DNA from: Nucisporomicrobium flavum
Lineage (GTDB): Bacteria > Actinomycetota > Actinomycetes > Mycobacteriales > Micromonosporaceae
Length of the DNA: 64,000 bases
Reading direction: 5' to 3'
Assembly: GCF_016464385.1 (NCBI RefSeq)
Contig: NZ_JADMLH010000007.1
Location: forward strand, 304,850-368,849
Shown: piece after piece, positions 16,880 to 23,889 of the stretch
Position numbering within the stretch: position 1 is the stretch's first letter
How the letters are laid out: each line of letters starts with the position of its first letter
Notes under the pieces: generated by a model
Told to the model about the DNA's origin: nothing
The model's database searches: none
The model's input: the letters and a program-made list of their open reading frames with translations, nothing else
Made by a program: the position numbers and the translations under genes

Positions 16880-18266
16880 GGCCGCACAGGATGCCACGCT
16901 CCCGCCATCCCGGGCATCCCCGCCGCGCGGAAGCGTCGAGATCGCGCCCCGGCCGGGGCGCGCAAGGCGAGCGGAGACAGGCAAGGCAGGGCCGCGCCGG
17001 GCCGGGCCGACGCAGGGCGGGCGCAAGCGGCAGGGCCCCGCGATGGGAGCGCGCGGCGGGGAGCACGCGAGGTCCGGGCGCGAAGCGGCAAGGCGCGAGG
17101 TGAGAGGGCGCGAGGCGGACGGCAAGCGGGGAGGGCGGCCTGCAAGCGGGGAGGGCGGCCTGCAAGCGGGGAGGGCGGGGCGCGAGGCGGGAGGGCAGCA
17201 GCGCATACGGCGACGGGCGCCCCCGGGCGGGCGGCCGGCGGGCGGGGGTGGGTAAGTGGCCGGCGGTGACCGGGGGCAGCGGGTCCCGGTGCGTGCCGAG
17301 CGGCTCCGTGTCGACGACCTGCTCGACCGGCTGCATGCCGGCCGCTGCCGCCACCGCTTCCGCCTGGGCCTCCGACGTGACGCCGACCTTGGCGAGCTGG
17401 CGGGTGTAGCTCTTCGTCGCCGTCCAGAGCTTGTAGATCAGGAGGAGTTCGAAGGCGGCCAGCAGGACCCCGGACAGGACCGTCACCGGGATGATCTGGT
17501 TGGTCAGCGGGCCGACGATGAAGACGAACATCTGGAACTCGATGCCGCTGAACACGTGCGCGCGGATCCGCTGGCGGACCAGCATGTTGCGGACGCGGAC
17601 GAAGGCGCTGAACTTGCTGCGGAAGTCGCCGTACACGTCGACCACCGGGCGTTCGGCGCCCTTGCCGTCGACCGCCGTCGCCGTCGCGGTGGCCGCGCCG
17701 ATCGGGTGCTCCGCGTCGGTCTCCTCGACGAACATCGGCGGGGCGCCCTCGCCCTGGGCCGCCTCGAGGTGGCGGCGCATGTCGTTCTTGACCTTGCCCA
17801 TCTGCAGGGCGTTCAGGTACCGGAACATGTCGAGGAAGATGATCGCGCCGGCCAGCCACAGGTAGTGGATGTTGTCGGTCTTCGCGTACAGGCCGCCCAT
17901 CAGGGCGATCGCGCAGACGAGGACGCGCAGGCGGTCGAAGACGTAGTCGAGCCAGGAGCCGAAGACCGAGCCGGTGCCCTTGAGCCGGGCGATCTTGCCG
18001 TCCATGCAGTCGAGCACGAAGCTGAGGTGGAAGACGACCGCGCCGGCCACCAGCCACGGGTAGTCGGCCTGGGCGAAGCAGGCGGCGGCGATCAGGCCGA
18101 GCACGAAAGCGCCCATGGTCAGCAGGTTCGGCGTGATCCACCGGACCGGGGCGACGAGCCACACCAGCCGCGACGCGAGCGGGTCGACCAGCCAGACGGT
18201 CCACCAGGCGTCGCGATCCTTGTAGGTGCGGGTGCGGATCTCGTCGAGCGAGAAGCGCTGTGCCAT
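16779..18266 (-). CDS. CDP-alcohol phosphatidyltransferase with long low-complexity tail
   Basis: 495 residues. The integral-membrane transferase core (about 1-300) carries the signature DGxxARxxxxxxxxGxxxDxxxD as DGKIARLKGTG...DYVFD, with Asp86, Asp89, Asp107 and Asp111 as the metal-binding and catalytic acids. Such enzymes join a CDP-activated lipid or polyol to an alcohol in phospholipid synthesis; the acceptor is not known. After about residue 325 the protein turns into a Pro/Arg/Ala-rich tail of 170 residues coded by tandem repeats, unlike the family, and overlaps the next gene. The ATG has GGTGGAG upstream. The tail may be repeat-driven read-through of a lost stop. Confidence 0.85.
   Translation of the reverse strand: MAQRFSLDEIRTRTYKDRDAWWTVWLVDPLASRLVWLVAPVRWITPNLLTMGAFVLGLIAAACFAQADYPWLVAGAVVFHLSFVLDCMDGKIARLKGTGSVFGSWLDYVFDRLRVLVCAIALMGGLYAKTDNIHYLWLAGAIIFLDMFRYLNALQMGKVKNDMRRHLEAAQGEGAPPMFVEETDAEHPIGAATATATAVDGKGAERPVVDVYGDFRSKFSAFVRVRNMLVRQRIRAHVFSGIEFQMFVFIVGPLTNQIIPVTVLSGVLLAAFELLLIYKLWTATKSYTRQLAKVGVTSEAQAEAVAAAAGMQPVEQVVDTEPLGTHRDPLPPVTAGHLPTPARRPPARGRPSPYALLPSRLAPRPPRLQAALPACRPPSPLAVRLAPSHLAPCRFAPGPRVLPAARSHRGALPLAPALRRPGPARPCLACLRSPCAPRPGRDLDASARRGCPGWRERGILCGHGRSRDPRRVSDLHGGSRRPRGGLRRRGPPPRA
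17121..17180. repeat. Three-copy 20-bp tandem repeat
   Basis: Units at 17121-17140, 17141-17160 and 17161-17180 share GCAAGCGGGGAGGGCGG; the last two begin with the identical TGCAAGCGGGGAGGGCGG. They lie within the low-complexity 3' part of the phosphatidyltransferase frame and continue on both sides as more degenerate GCGAGG/GCAAGG-rich sequence (about 16950-17200). Confidence 0.85.
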
Positions 18267-18830
18267 GCCACAACTCCACCGAGGTGATGAATACGTGAAT
18301 AGTGAGACGCGCGGACCTTACAGGAGATCGATTGGCAGCATAGAAGCCAGGCCAAGAATCTGGACAAAGAGTGAAATGTTTGCCCGTACGGCCCGCGGAT
18401 CATGAACTGTAGGTAATCGGGTCAACAGCCGACCCCGGCCCGCCGAGCGGCCGGCGACCGGAGCGCCGCCACACGGCGAGAGCCCGCCGAGCGGCCGGCG
18501 ACCGGAGCGGCGCCACACGGCGCGAGAGCCCGACGAGCGGCCGGCGACGAACCAGCGGCACGCAGCGCGAAGGAAGCCCGACAAGCGCCCGCGCGGCAAG
18601 CGCCCACGCGGCAAAGGCGAGCGGCAAAGGCGAGCGGCAAGGGAGCGCGCGAAGGCGCGGTCCGCAAGGAGCGCGGGCGGCAGGGAGCGCGGGCCGCAAG
18701 GAGCGCGGGCGGCAGGAAGCGGGCGGCAAGGAGCGCGGGACAGGAGAGCCACCCGTGCGGGCGACAGCCGTGTTGGCCGCCGGCGGCCGGCGTGTCAGGA
18801 TGCCTGCAGTCCGACAGACCGGGGGTACGG
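18267..18830. other. 564-base intergenic region: promoter part and repeat island
   Basis: From 18267 to about 18420 the sequence is clearly richer in A+T (for example GAATACGTGAATAGTGAG, AAAGAGTGAAATGTTTG) and should hold the promoter of the phosphatidyltransferase. From about 18430 to 18745 it is a purine-rich repeat island: two copies of a block of about 50 bases containing GAGCGGCCGGCGACCGGAGCG (about 18436 and 18487) followed by many GCGGCAAGG and GCAAGGAGCGCGGGCGGCAG units. No credible gene is present; open frames here are by-products of the repeats. Confidence 0.7.
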
Positions 18831-19379
18831 GTGGACGCCGAGCACGTGGCGGGCGATCTCGAGACGGTGCTGCTGCGCGAGGACCAGATCCTTTCCCGCG
18901 TCGCCGGCCTCGCGCGGGAGATCGGTACGGACTACGCCGGCCGGGACCTGGTGCTCGTCGGCGTGCTGGGCGGCGCCGCCACGTTCACCGTGGATCTCGC
19001 CCGCGCCATGGACAGCTCGGTCGAGATCGGCTGGATGGCGATGCGGTCGTACACGACGGGCAAGCGCAGCTCGGGGTCCGTACGCCTGCTCAAGGATCTT
19101 GATCTGGACATCGAGGGCCGCGACGTGCTGATCGTCGAGGCCGTGATCGACACCGGGCTGACCATGTCGTGGCTGATCTCCAGTCTGCAGCAGCGCCGGC
19201 CCGCCTCCGTCGCCGTGTGCGCGCTGCTGCGCAAGCCGGACAGCCCCGCGTTCGACGTGCCCACGTACGTCGGCTTCGACGTGGAGCCGGGGCTGATCGT
19301 GGGCTACGGCCTGGACTTCCGCGGCCGCTACCGCAATCTGCGCTGTGCCGCCGTGCTCGCGCCGCACGCCGTGCGGTAG
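18831..19379 (+). CDS. Hypoxanthine phosphoribosyltransferase paralogue with altered PRPP motif
   Basis: 182 residues of the Hpt family, which convert hypoxanthine or guanine plus PRPP to nucleotides. The fold is clear (LVLVGVLGGAATFTVDLARAM, SSGSVRLLKDLD). The PRPP-binding motif reads LIVEAVIDTGLTM, with Glu103 and Asp107 retained but Ala104 where the family has the second acidic residue (VLIVEDIIDTG). That Asp contacts the PRPP ribose, so activity may be reduced or the substrate changed. The GTG at 18831 has GGGGG 5 bases upstream; the frame is open to 18792. The next gene starts 9 bases after the stop. Confidence 0.88.
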   Translation: MDAEHVAGDLETVLLREDQILSRVAGLAREIGTDYAGRDLVLVGVLGGAATFTVDLARAMDSSVEIGWMAMRSYTTGKRSSGSVRLLKDLDLDIEGRDVLIVEAVIDTGLTMSWLISSLQQRRPASVAVCALLRKPDSPAFDVPTYVGFDVEPGLIVGYGLDFRGRYRNLRCAAVLAPHAVR

Positions 19380-19388
19380 AACCACCCG

Positions 19389-19898
19389 ATGCCCGTGACG
19401 AACCCCTGGCTGGCCGGACCCTCCCCCACCGAGCGCCTGCCGCGCGATCGCCTCGAGGAACGCATCCTCAACCTGCTGTCCACCCACAACATGTGCGTGC
19501 TCGCGACCACCGGGCCGGGCGGTGCCCTCGCCACCCCGGTGCGCTACTTCCATCTCGGCTTCACCGTGATGTTCACCGCCGCCGCCGGTACGCCGAAGCT
19601 GCGCAACATCGCCGCCGACCCGCGCGTGTCCCTGGGGATCTTCGCGCCCCTGGTCGGTCAGGCCAGCAGCCGCGGCGCGCAGATCTTCGGCACGGCCCGC
19701 GTGCTGACGCCCGGCGACGCGGATTACGCCGAGCACTGGCCGGCCGTACGCTGGCAGTCCGACCACGTTGAACGCTCCCGTGACCTGGACGATCCGCCGC
19801 ACGGACCGCTCGTGGTGGTGCCGGCCGAGCGCATCGTCTACACCGAGCATTGGCTGCGCCGGGACGGGTACGCGCCCCGCCAGTTCTGGAAACGCTAG
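19389..19898 (+). CDS. Pyridoxamine 5'-phosphate oxidase-like FMN/F420-binding protein
   Basis: 169 residues with the split beta-barrel fold (NMCVLATTGPGGALATPVRYF, PKLRNIAADPRVSLGI). Members bind FMN, F420 or haem and reduce or sequester small molecules; the actual cofactor cannot be told. It begins 9 bases after the phosphoribosyltransferase stop with no ribosome site, so it is probably translated by coupling and cotranscribed. Confidence 0.85.
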   Translation: MPVTNPWLAGPSPTERLPRDRLEERILNLLSTHNMCVLATTGPGGALATPVRYFHLGFTVMFTAAAGTPKLRNIAADPRVSLGIFAPLVGQASSRGAQIFGTARVLTPGDADYAEHWPAVRWQSDHVERSRDLDDPPHGPLVVVPAERIVYTEHWLRRDGYAPRQFWKR

Positions 19899-20000
19899 CC
19901 CGCGCGACTCCCCTCGGGCGGCGGGCCCGGCGCGGCCGCCGGGTGCTATCCGGTGCGGCCACGTACGCTCGACAGTACTCAGGTACGAAAGGTTGGCACC

Positions 20001-20870
20001 GTGACAGAGTTCGACGGCCTCCCCCTGCTGCGCTCCCCCGTGGCGATCGCCGCCTTCGAAGGGTGGAACGACGCCGCCGACGCGTCGACGGCCGCGGTGG
20101 AGCACCTGGAGCAGGTGTGGCAGGCCCGCGAGATCACCACCATCGACCCGGAGGAGTTCTACGACTTCCAGGTCAGCCGTCCGACCACCACGATGGGCGA
20201 CGGCGAGACGCGGCGCATCGAATGGCCGACCACCCGGTTCAGCGTGGCGAGCCCGCCCGGCACCGAGCGCGACGTCGTGCTGATCCGCGGCATCGAGCCC
20301 AGCATGAAATGGCGCACGTTCTGCGAGCAGATCCTCGAGGTGTGCCACAGCCTCGAGGTCGACCGCATCCTGCTGCTCGGCGCGCTGCTCGCCGACGTGC
20401 CGTACACGCGGCCGCTGCCGATCAGCGGCACCGCCTCCGACGAGTCGGTGGCGGAGAAGTACAAGGTCGCCCCCACCCGGTACGAGGGACCCACCGGCAT
20501 CGTGGGCGTCCTGCAGGAGGCGGCCGGCCGCGCCGACGTGGAGGCGCTGTCGTTCTGGGTGCACGTGCCGCACTATGCGAACAACCCGCCCTGCCCGAAG
20601 GCGACGCTCTCGCTGCTGAGCCGCCTGGAGGACGTGCTGGACCTGCCGGTGCCCCTGGCGGACCTCGCGCAGGAGGCCGACGAGTGGGAGAAGCGGGTCC
20701 GCTCGGCGGCCGAGCAGGACGCGGAACTCGGCGAGTACGTGCGCGAGCTCGAGGAGCGGGTCGGCGACGAGGGCATCAAGCCGCTGACCGGCGACGAGAT
20801 CGCCAGCGAGTTCGAGAAGTACCTGCGCCGCCGGGGCGGCTCCGCGGGCCCCACCGCCGGGTCCTGGTGA
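20001..20870 (+). CDS. PAC2 family protein
   Basis: 289 residues of the PAC2 (proteasome assembly chaperone 2-like) family: FEGWNDAADASTAAVEHL near the start and LLLGALLADVPYTRP in the middle. Archaeal relatives interact with the proteasome or act as ATP-independent chaperones; the bacterial role is not proved. The GTG at 20001 has AAAGG at 8 bases and a TACGCT hexamer at 19964-19969. A coiled, acidic C-terminal region (about 215-275) is typical. It could relate functionally to the ARC system 18 kb away, but this is only an inference. Confidence 0.92.
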   Translation: MTEFDGLPLLRSPVAIAAFEGWNDAADASTAAVEHLEQVWQAREITTIDPEEFYDFQVSRPTTTMGDGETRRIEWPTTRFSVASPPGTERDVVLIRGIEPSMKWRTFCEQILEVCHSLEVDRILLLGALLADVPYTRPLPISGTASDESVAEKYKVAPTRYEGPTGIVGVLQEAAGRADVEALSFWVHVPHYANNPPCPKATLSLLSRLEDVLDLPVPLADLAQEADEWEKRVRSAAEQDAELGEYVRELEERVGDEGIKPLTGDEIASEFEKYLRRRGGSAGPTAGSW

Positions 20871-20899
20871 CGAGCGGCCCCACCGCCGGGTCCTGGTGA
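20847..20899 (+). repeat. 24-bp tandem duplication at the end of the PAC2 gene
   Basis: The last 24 bases of the PAC2 gene, including its TGA (20847-20870), recur unchanged at 20876-20899, a 29-base offset. The second copy is not translated in frame with the gene and seems a recent local duplication. Confidence 0.9.
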
Positions 20900-20935
20900 A
20901 CAGGGGTGGCGGCCGGCGCGGAGCCGGCCGTCACC

Positions 20936-21289
20936 TCACCGCCAGAAGGTCGCGACCGCCGCGTTGACCAGCGTCAGCGCGATGATCCCGATGAAGTGGC
21001 CGCGGGCCACGGCCTCGCGCCGCTTGCGCCACGGGATGAACACCATGATGAAGATCGCGACGGCGATCAGCAGCTTCACGGCGAGCTTGGCCGGCTCGGG
21101 CTCGGCGTCGCCGCCCCCGCGCAGCGGCGCCGCGAGCGCCAGGCCGGTCACGACCTGGATCACCGAGCCCCACAGCATGGCCGGGTTGATCCGCAGCTTG
21201 CCGGAGATGTACTGGACGATCGCACCGCCGAGCAGCAGCGCGAACCCGACGAGGTGCGCGTAGCGCAGGATCAACCGCAGAGCCTCCAT
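20936..21289 (-). CDS. Four-helix integral membrane protein
   Basis: 117 residues, almost all hydrophobic: RYAHLVGFALLLGGAIVQYISGKL, SVIQVVTGLALAA, LLIAVAIFIMVFIPW and GIIALTLVNAAVATFW are four probable membrane helices. It resembles small conserved actinobacterial membrane proteins of unknown role. The ATG at 21289 lies 8 bases after TAGGCT on the minus strand, so the message is leaderless. It is divergent from the GntR gene. Confidence 0.82.
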   Translation of the reverse strand: MEALRLILRYAHLVGFALLLGGAIVQYISGKLRINPAMLWGSVIQVVTGLALAAPLRGGGDAEPEPAKLAVKLLIAVAIFIMVFIPWRKRREAVARGHFIGIIALTLVNAAVATFWR

Positions 21290-21297
21290 GGCCGCAC

Positions 21298-21303
21298 AGC
21301 CTA
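21298..21303 (-). promoter_or_regulatory. -10 hexamer TAGGCT, leaderless
   Basis: TAGGCT on the minus strand lies 8 bases before the ATG at 21289 with no ribosome site. Confidence 0.6.
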
Positions 21304-21378
21304 GAGGTCCGCTTCCCCGCTGATGTCCGCAGGTGCCACGGCGTGTCGCTGCGGCGCCCCGCACAGCCCGTAGGGCAT

Positions 21379-21392
21379 CCTAGGAACCTAGG
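21379..21392. promoter_or_regulatory. Palindrome CCTAGGAACCTAGG, probable GntR operator
   Basis: Two CCTAGG hexamers separated by AA make a near-perfect 14-base dyad. It overlaps the -10 hexamer TAGGGT (21389-21394) of the GntR gene, which is where an autorepressor would bind. Confidence 0.5.
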
Positions 21393-21408
21393 GTCTGGAG
21401 GTCGCAGC

Positions 21409-22200
21409 ATGACGATCAACCCCGGCGCCGCCGAGTTCCCGCACCGGCAGATCGCCGCGCAGCTCAAGGAACGCATCCGGCGCGGCGACTGGCAGCCCGG
21501 CGAGCGACTGCCGTCCATCCCCGCGATGGCCGAGATGTTCGGCGTCGCCAAGCAGACCGTGCAGCGTACGGTCGACCAGCTGCGCGTCGAGGGCATCCTG
21601 ATCACCAAGCCCGGCTCCGGCACGTACGTGCGCGGCACCCGCCGCCGGCTCAACCGCCTCTCCCGCGGCCGGTACGGCGTGCATCGCGGCTACCACGCCG
21701 ACCTGGCCGCCCGCTACCGCCAGCAGTTGACCGCCGTGGGCCGCGACGCCGCGCCGCCCGAGGTGGCGGACGCGTTCGGGGTCCGCGACGGCACGGAGAT
21801 GCTGGTCCGCCGGCACGTGGTCCGCGCAGACGACGCGACCGTCGAGGTGGGCGCGTCGTGGTTCCGGGTGACCGACGCGACCGGCACGTCCCTGGAGCGC
21901 GCCGAGGCCTTCGGGCGTCCGCTCTACCAGGAAGCCGAGGAGGCGATCGGGAGGCGCTACACCTCGGCGACGGACACGATCAGCGCCCGGCAGCCGAGCC
22001 GCGAGGAGGCGGAGATCCTGCAGATCCGGCCGGACACGCCGGTGCTGCACCTGCTGCACGTGGCGTTCGACGAGAACCGCAAGCCGATCGAGGTCGCGCA
22101 GGCCACGTGGCCGGGGCCGATGACGACGCTGACCGAGGAGTACCGCATCCCCGCCCCCACGCCGGACCCCGACCCGGACCCGGGCCTCACGCTCGCTTAG
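21409..22200 (+). CDS. GntR/HutC-family transcriptional regulator with UTRA domain
   Basis: 263 residues. The winged HTH (about 10-78) has the typical RIRRGDWQPGERLPSIPAMAE and GILITKPGSGTYV. The C-terminal UTRA domain (about 95-245; LVRRHVVRADDATVEVGASWFRV, EEAEILQIRPDTPVLHLLHVAFDE) binds a small effector, often a sugar phosphate or amino acid derivative. The ATG has GGAGG (21397-21401) 7 bases upstream. The last 14 bases overlap the opposing MarR gene. A palindrome over the promoter suggests autoregulation. Effector unknown. Confidence 0.93.
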   Translation: MTINPGAAEFPHRQIAAQLKERIRRGDWQPGERLPSIPAMAEMFGVAKQTVQRTVDQLRVEGILITKPGSGTYVRGTRRRLNRLSRGRYGVHRGYHADLAARYRQQLTAVGRDAAPPEVADAFGVRDGTEMLVRRHVVRADDATVEVGASWFRVTDATGTSLERAEAFGRPLYQEAEEAIGRRYTSATDTISARQPSREEAEILQIRPDTPVLHLLHVAFDENRKPIEVAQATWPGPMTTLTEEYRIPAPTPDPDPDPGLTLA

Positions 22201-22696
22201 AGACGGTGGGCCCACCGCGCCGGGCCGCCGGCAGTCCGCACCGCGACCCCTCCTCGGTGGCCAGCACGTTCTCCTCCAGCCGCAGCAGGCTGGCCAGGGC
22301 GACCTCCTGCTCGGATGGGCTCATGTCGCCGACCGTCAGCTCCTCCAGCTGCGCCCAGATGCACTCCACGCTCTCGCGCAGCGCGTCGCCCGCCGGGGTG
22401 GACACCACCAGCGACGCCCGCCGGTCCTTCGGGTCCGGCTTGCGGCGCACATAGCCCGCCGCCTCGAGCCGCTGCACGATGCGGGTCGTGCCCGCCGAGT
22501 CGGTGCCGAGCTCGGCGGCGAGGTCGGCCTGGCGCTGCGGGCCGGACTCCCACAGCCGCATGAGCAGCAGTTCCTGACTGGGGTGCAGGCCCAGGTCACG
22601 CAGCAGCCGCCCGGCGAGGAGCTGGTGGATCCGGGCGAGCCGCGCGATGGCGTGGCTGATCGGTCCGCCGGGCAGCGCCTCGGCAGTGGGGTTCAT
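22187..22696 (-). CDS. MarR-family transcriptional regulator
   Basis: 169 residues with the MarR winged HTH (LHPSQELLLMRLWESGPQRQADLAAELG, TTRIVQRLEAAGYVRRKPDPKDRRASLV). The ATG at 22696 is 7 bases after TACGCT on the minus strand, so the mRNA is leaderless. It is divergent from the flavin oxidoreductase gene, and the intervening 122 bases hold a large double palindrome, so it very probably represses that gene in response to an electrophile, quinone or phenolic ligand. The 3' end overlaps the GntR gene by 14 bases. Confidence 0.93.
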   Translation of the reverse strand: MNPTAEALPGGPISHAIARLARIHQLLAGRLLRDLGLHPSQELLLMRLWESGPQRQADLAAELGTDSAGTTRIVQRLEAAGYVRRKPDPKDRRASLVVSTPAGDALRESVECIWAQLEELTVGDMSPSEQEVALASLLRLEENVLATEEGSRCGLPAARRGGPTVSKRA

Positions 22697-22703
22697 GCAG
22701 CTG

Positions 22704-22709
22704 AGCGTA
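22704..22709 (-). promoter_or_regulatory. -10 hexamer TACGCT, leaderless, for MarR gene
   Basis: On the minus strand TACGCT lies 7 bases before the ATG at 22696. Confidence 0.62.
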
Positions 22710-22774
22710 GCTCCGCTCAACAGTGGCGCTCGTCACGGCCGCGCCGGGAAACAATCCGGGCCGGCCGGAACTTA

Positions 22775-22810
22775 CCTGTCCTGGACAGCAAAAAAGCTGT
22801 CCAGGACAGG
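22775..22810. promoter_or_regulatory. Double operator: two CTGTCC-GGACAG dyads in a perfect inverted repeat
   Basis: Two 15-base arms (22775-22789 and 22796-22810) are exact inverse complements around an A6 centre. Each arm is itself a dyad, CTGTCCTGGACAG and CTGTCCAGGACAG, with centres at 22782 and 22803, 21 bases or two helical turns apart. The right arm runs into the AGGAG ribosome site of the oxidoreductase. This is a convincing binding site for a dimeric repressor, most simply the divergent MarR protein. Confidence 0.85.
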
Positions 22811-22818
22811 AGTTTGTG

Positions 22819-23889
22819 ATGACGACCGCATTCGACGGGGGCCGGCTCGGCCGCTACACCACCCGCAACCGCGTGGTCATGGCCCCCATGACGAGAAGCC
22901 GGGCGTACGGCGAGGGCGCCAGCCCCACACAGCTCATGGCCGAGTACTACGGCCAGCGCGCCGGCGCCGGACTGATCATCACCGAGGGTACGCAGCCCTC
23001 CGCCGTGGGACAGGGCTACCTGAACACCCCCGGCCTGCACACCGCCACCCAGGTCGAGGCGTGGAAGCCGGTCACCGCCGCGGTGCACGCGCGCGGCGGC
23101 CTGATCTTCGCCCAGCTCATGCACTCCGGCCGGATCGGGCACCCGAGCCTGCACGGCGCCACCCCGGTGAGCGCCTCCCCGGTCGCCGCCGCCGGGCAGG
23201 TCTTCACCGCCGAGGGCCCGCAGGACCTCGTGACCCCGGAGCCGCTGGACGAGGCCGGGATCCAGGCCACTATCACCGACTTCGCCGACGCGGCACGCAA
23301 CGCGATCGAGGCCGGCTTCGACGGCGTCGAGCTGCACGGCGCCAACGGGTACCTGCTGCACCAGTTCCTCTCCACGAACGCCAACGTGCGGACCGACGGG
23401 TGGGGTGGCACGGTCGAGGGCCGCATCCGGCTGGTCGTCGAGGTGGCCCGGGCCGTCGCCGGCGCGATCGGTGCGGACCGCGTCGGACTGCGGATCTCGC
23501 CGTCGAACCCGTTCAACGACATCGTCGAGGACGGCCACCGCGAGACGTACCTGGCCCTGGTCGACGCGCTCAACCCGCTGGGGCTGGCGTACCTGCACGT
23601 CGGCGAGGGACCGGACACCGAGTTCACGCCGCAGCTGCGGGAGCGGTGGAACGGGCCGCTGATCCTCAACCCGTACACGCCGGGCGGGTGGACCGGGCCC
23701 GAGGCGCTGAAGCTGGTCGAGAACGGCGAGGCGGACCTGGTCTCGTACGGCGCCCTCTTCCTCGCCAACCCGGACCTGCCGGAACGCCTCGCCGCGGGCG
23801 GGCCGTTCAACACCCCCGACTACGACAAGGCGTACGGCGGCGACCACACCGGCTACACCGATTACCCGGCGCTGACCGCGGCGGTCTGA
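22819..23889 (+). CDS. NADH:flavin oxidoreductase, Old Yellow Enzyme family
   Basis: A 356-residue FMN-dependent ene-reductase (NemA-like) that reduces activated C=C bonds, nitro groups or quinones with NAD(P)H. FMN-binding and active-site features are present: VMAPMTRSRA (Thr25-type FMN contact), the substrate-binding pair His173/Asn176 in ELHGANGYLLHQF, RTDGWGG and the late YGALFLANPDLPERL. The ATG has AGGAG at 6 bases, inside the operator. The paired MarR gene and double operator indicate inducible detoxification of electrophiles. Its stop overlaps the opposing membrane gene by 28 bases. Confidence 0.95.
   Translation: MTTAFDGGRLGRYTTRNRVVMAPMTRSRAYGEGASPTQLMAEYYGQRAGAGLIITEGTQPSAVGQGYLNTPGLHTATQVEAWKPVTAAVHARGGLIFAQLMHSGRIGHPSLHGATPVSASPVAAAGQVFTAEGPQDLVTPEPLDEAGIQATITDFADAARNAIEAGFDGVELHGANGYLLHQFLSTNANVRTDGWGGTVEGRIRLVVEVARAVAGAIGADRVGLRISPSNPFNDIVEDGHRETYLALVDALNPLGLAYLHVGEGPDTEFTPQLRERWNGPLILNPYTPGGWTGPEALKLVENGEADLVSYGALFLANPDLPERLAAGGPFNTPDYDKAYGGDHTGYTDYPALTAAV

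Noticed and set aside
18318..18752. Minus-strand Arg/Ala/Pro-rich frames in the repeat island
   Set aside because: All three frames are open because of the GC-rich repeats, the products are low-complexity, and no start signal is present.
22187..22200. Overlap of gntR and marR as a gene fusion or annotation error
   Set aside because: The 14-base overlap is between convergent stops and both proteins are complete, so it is an ordinary tail overlap.
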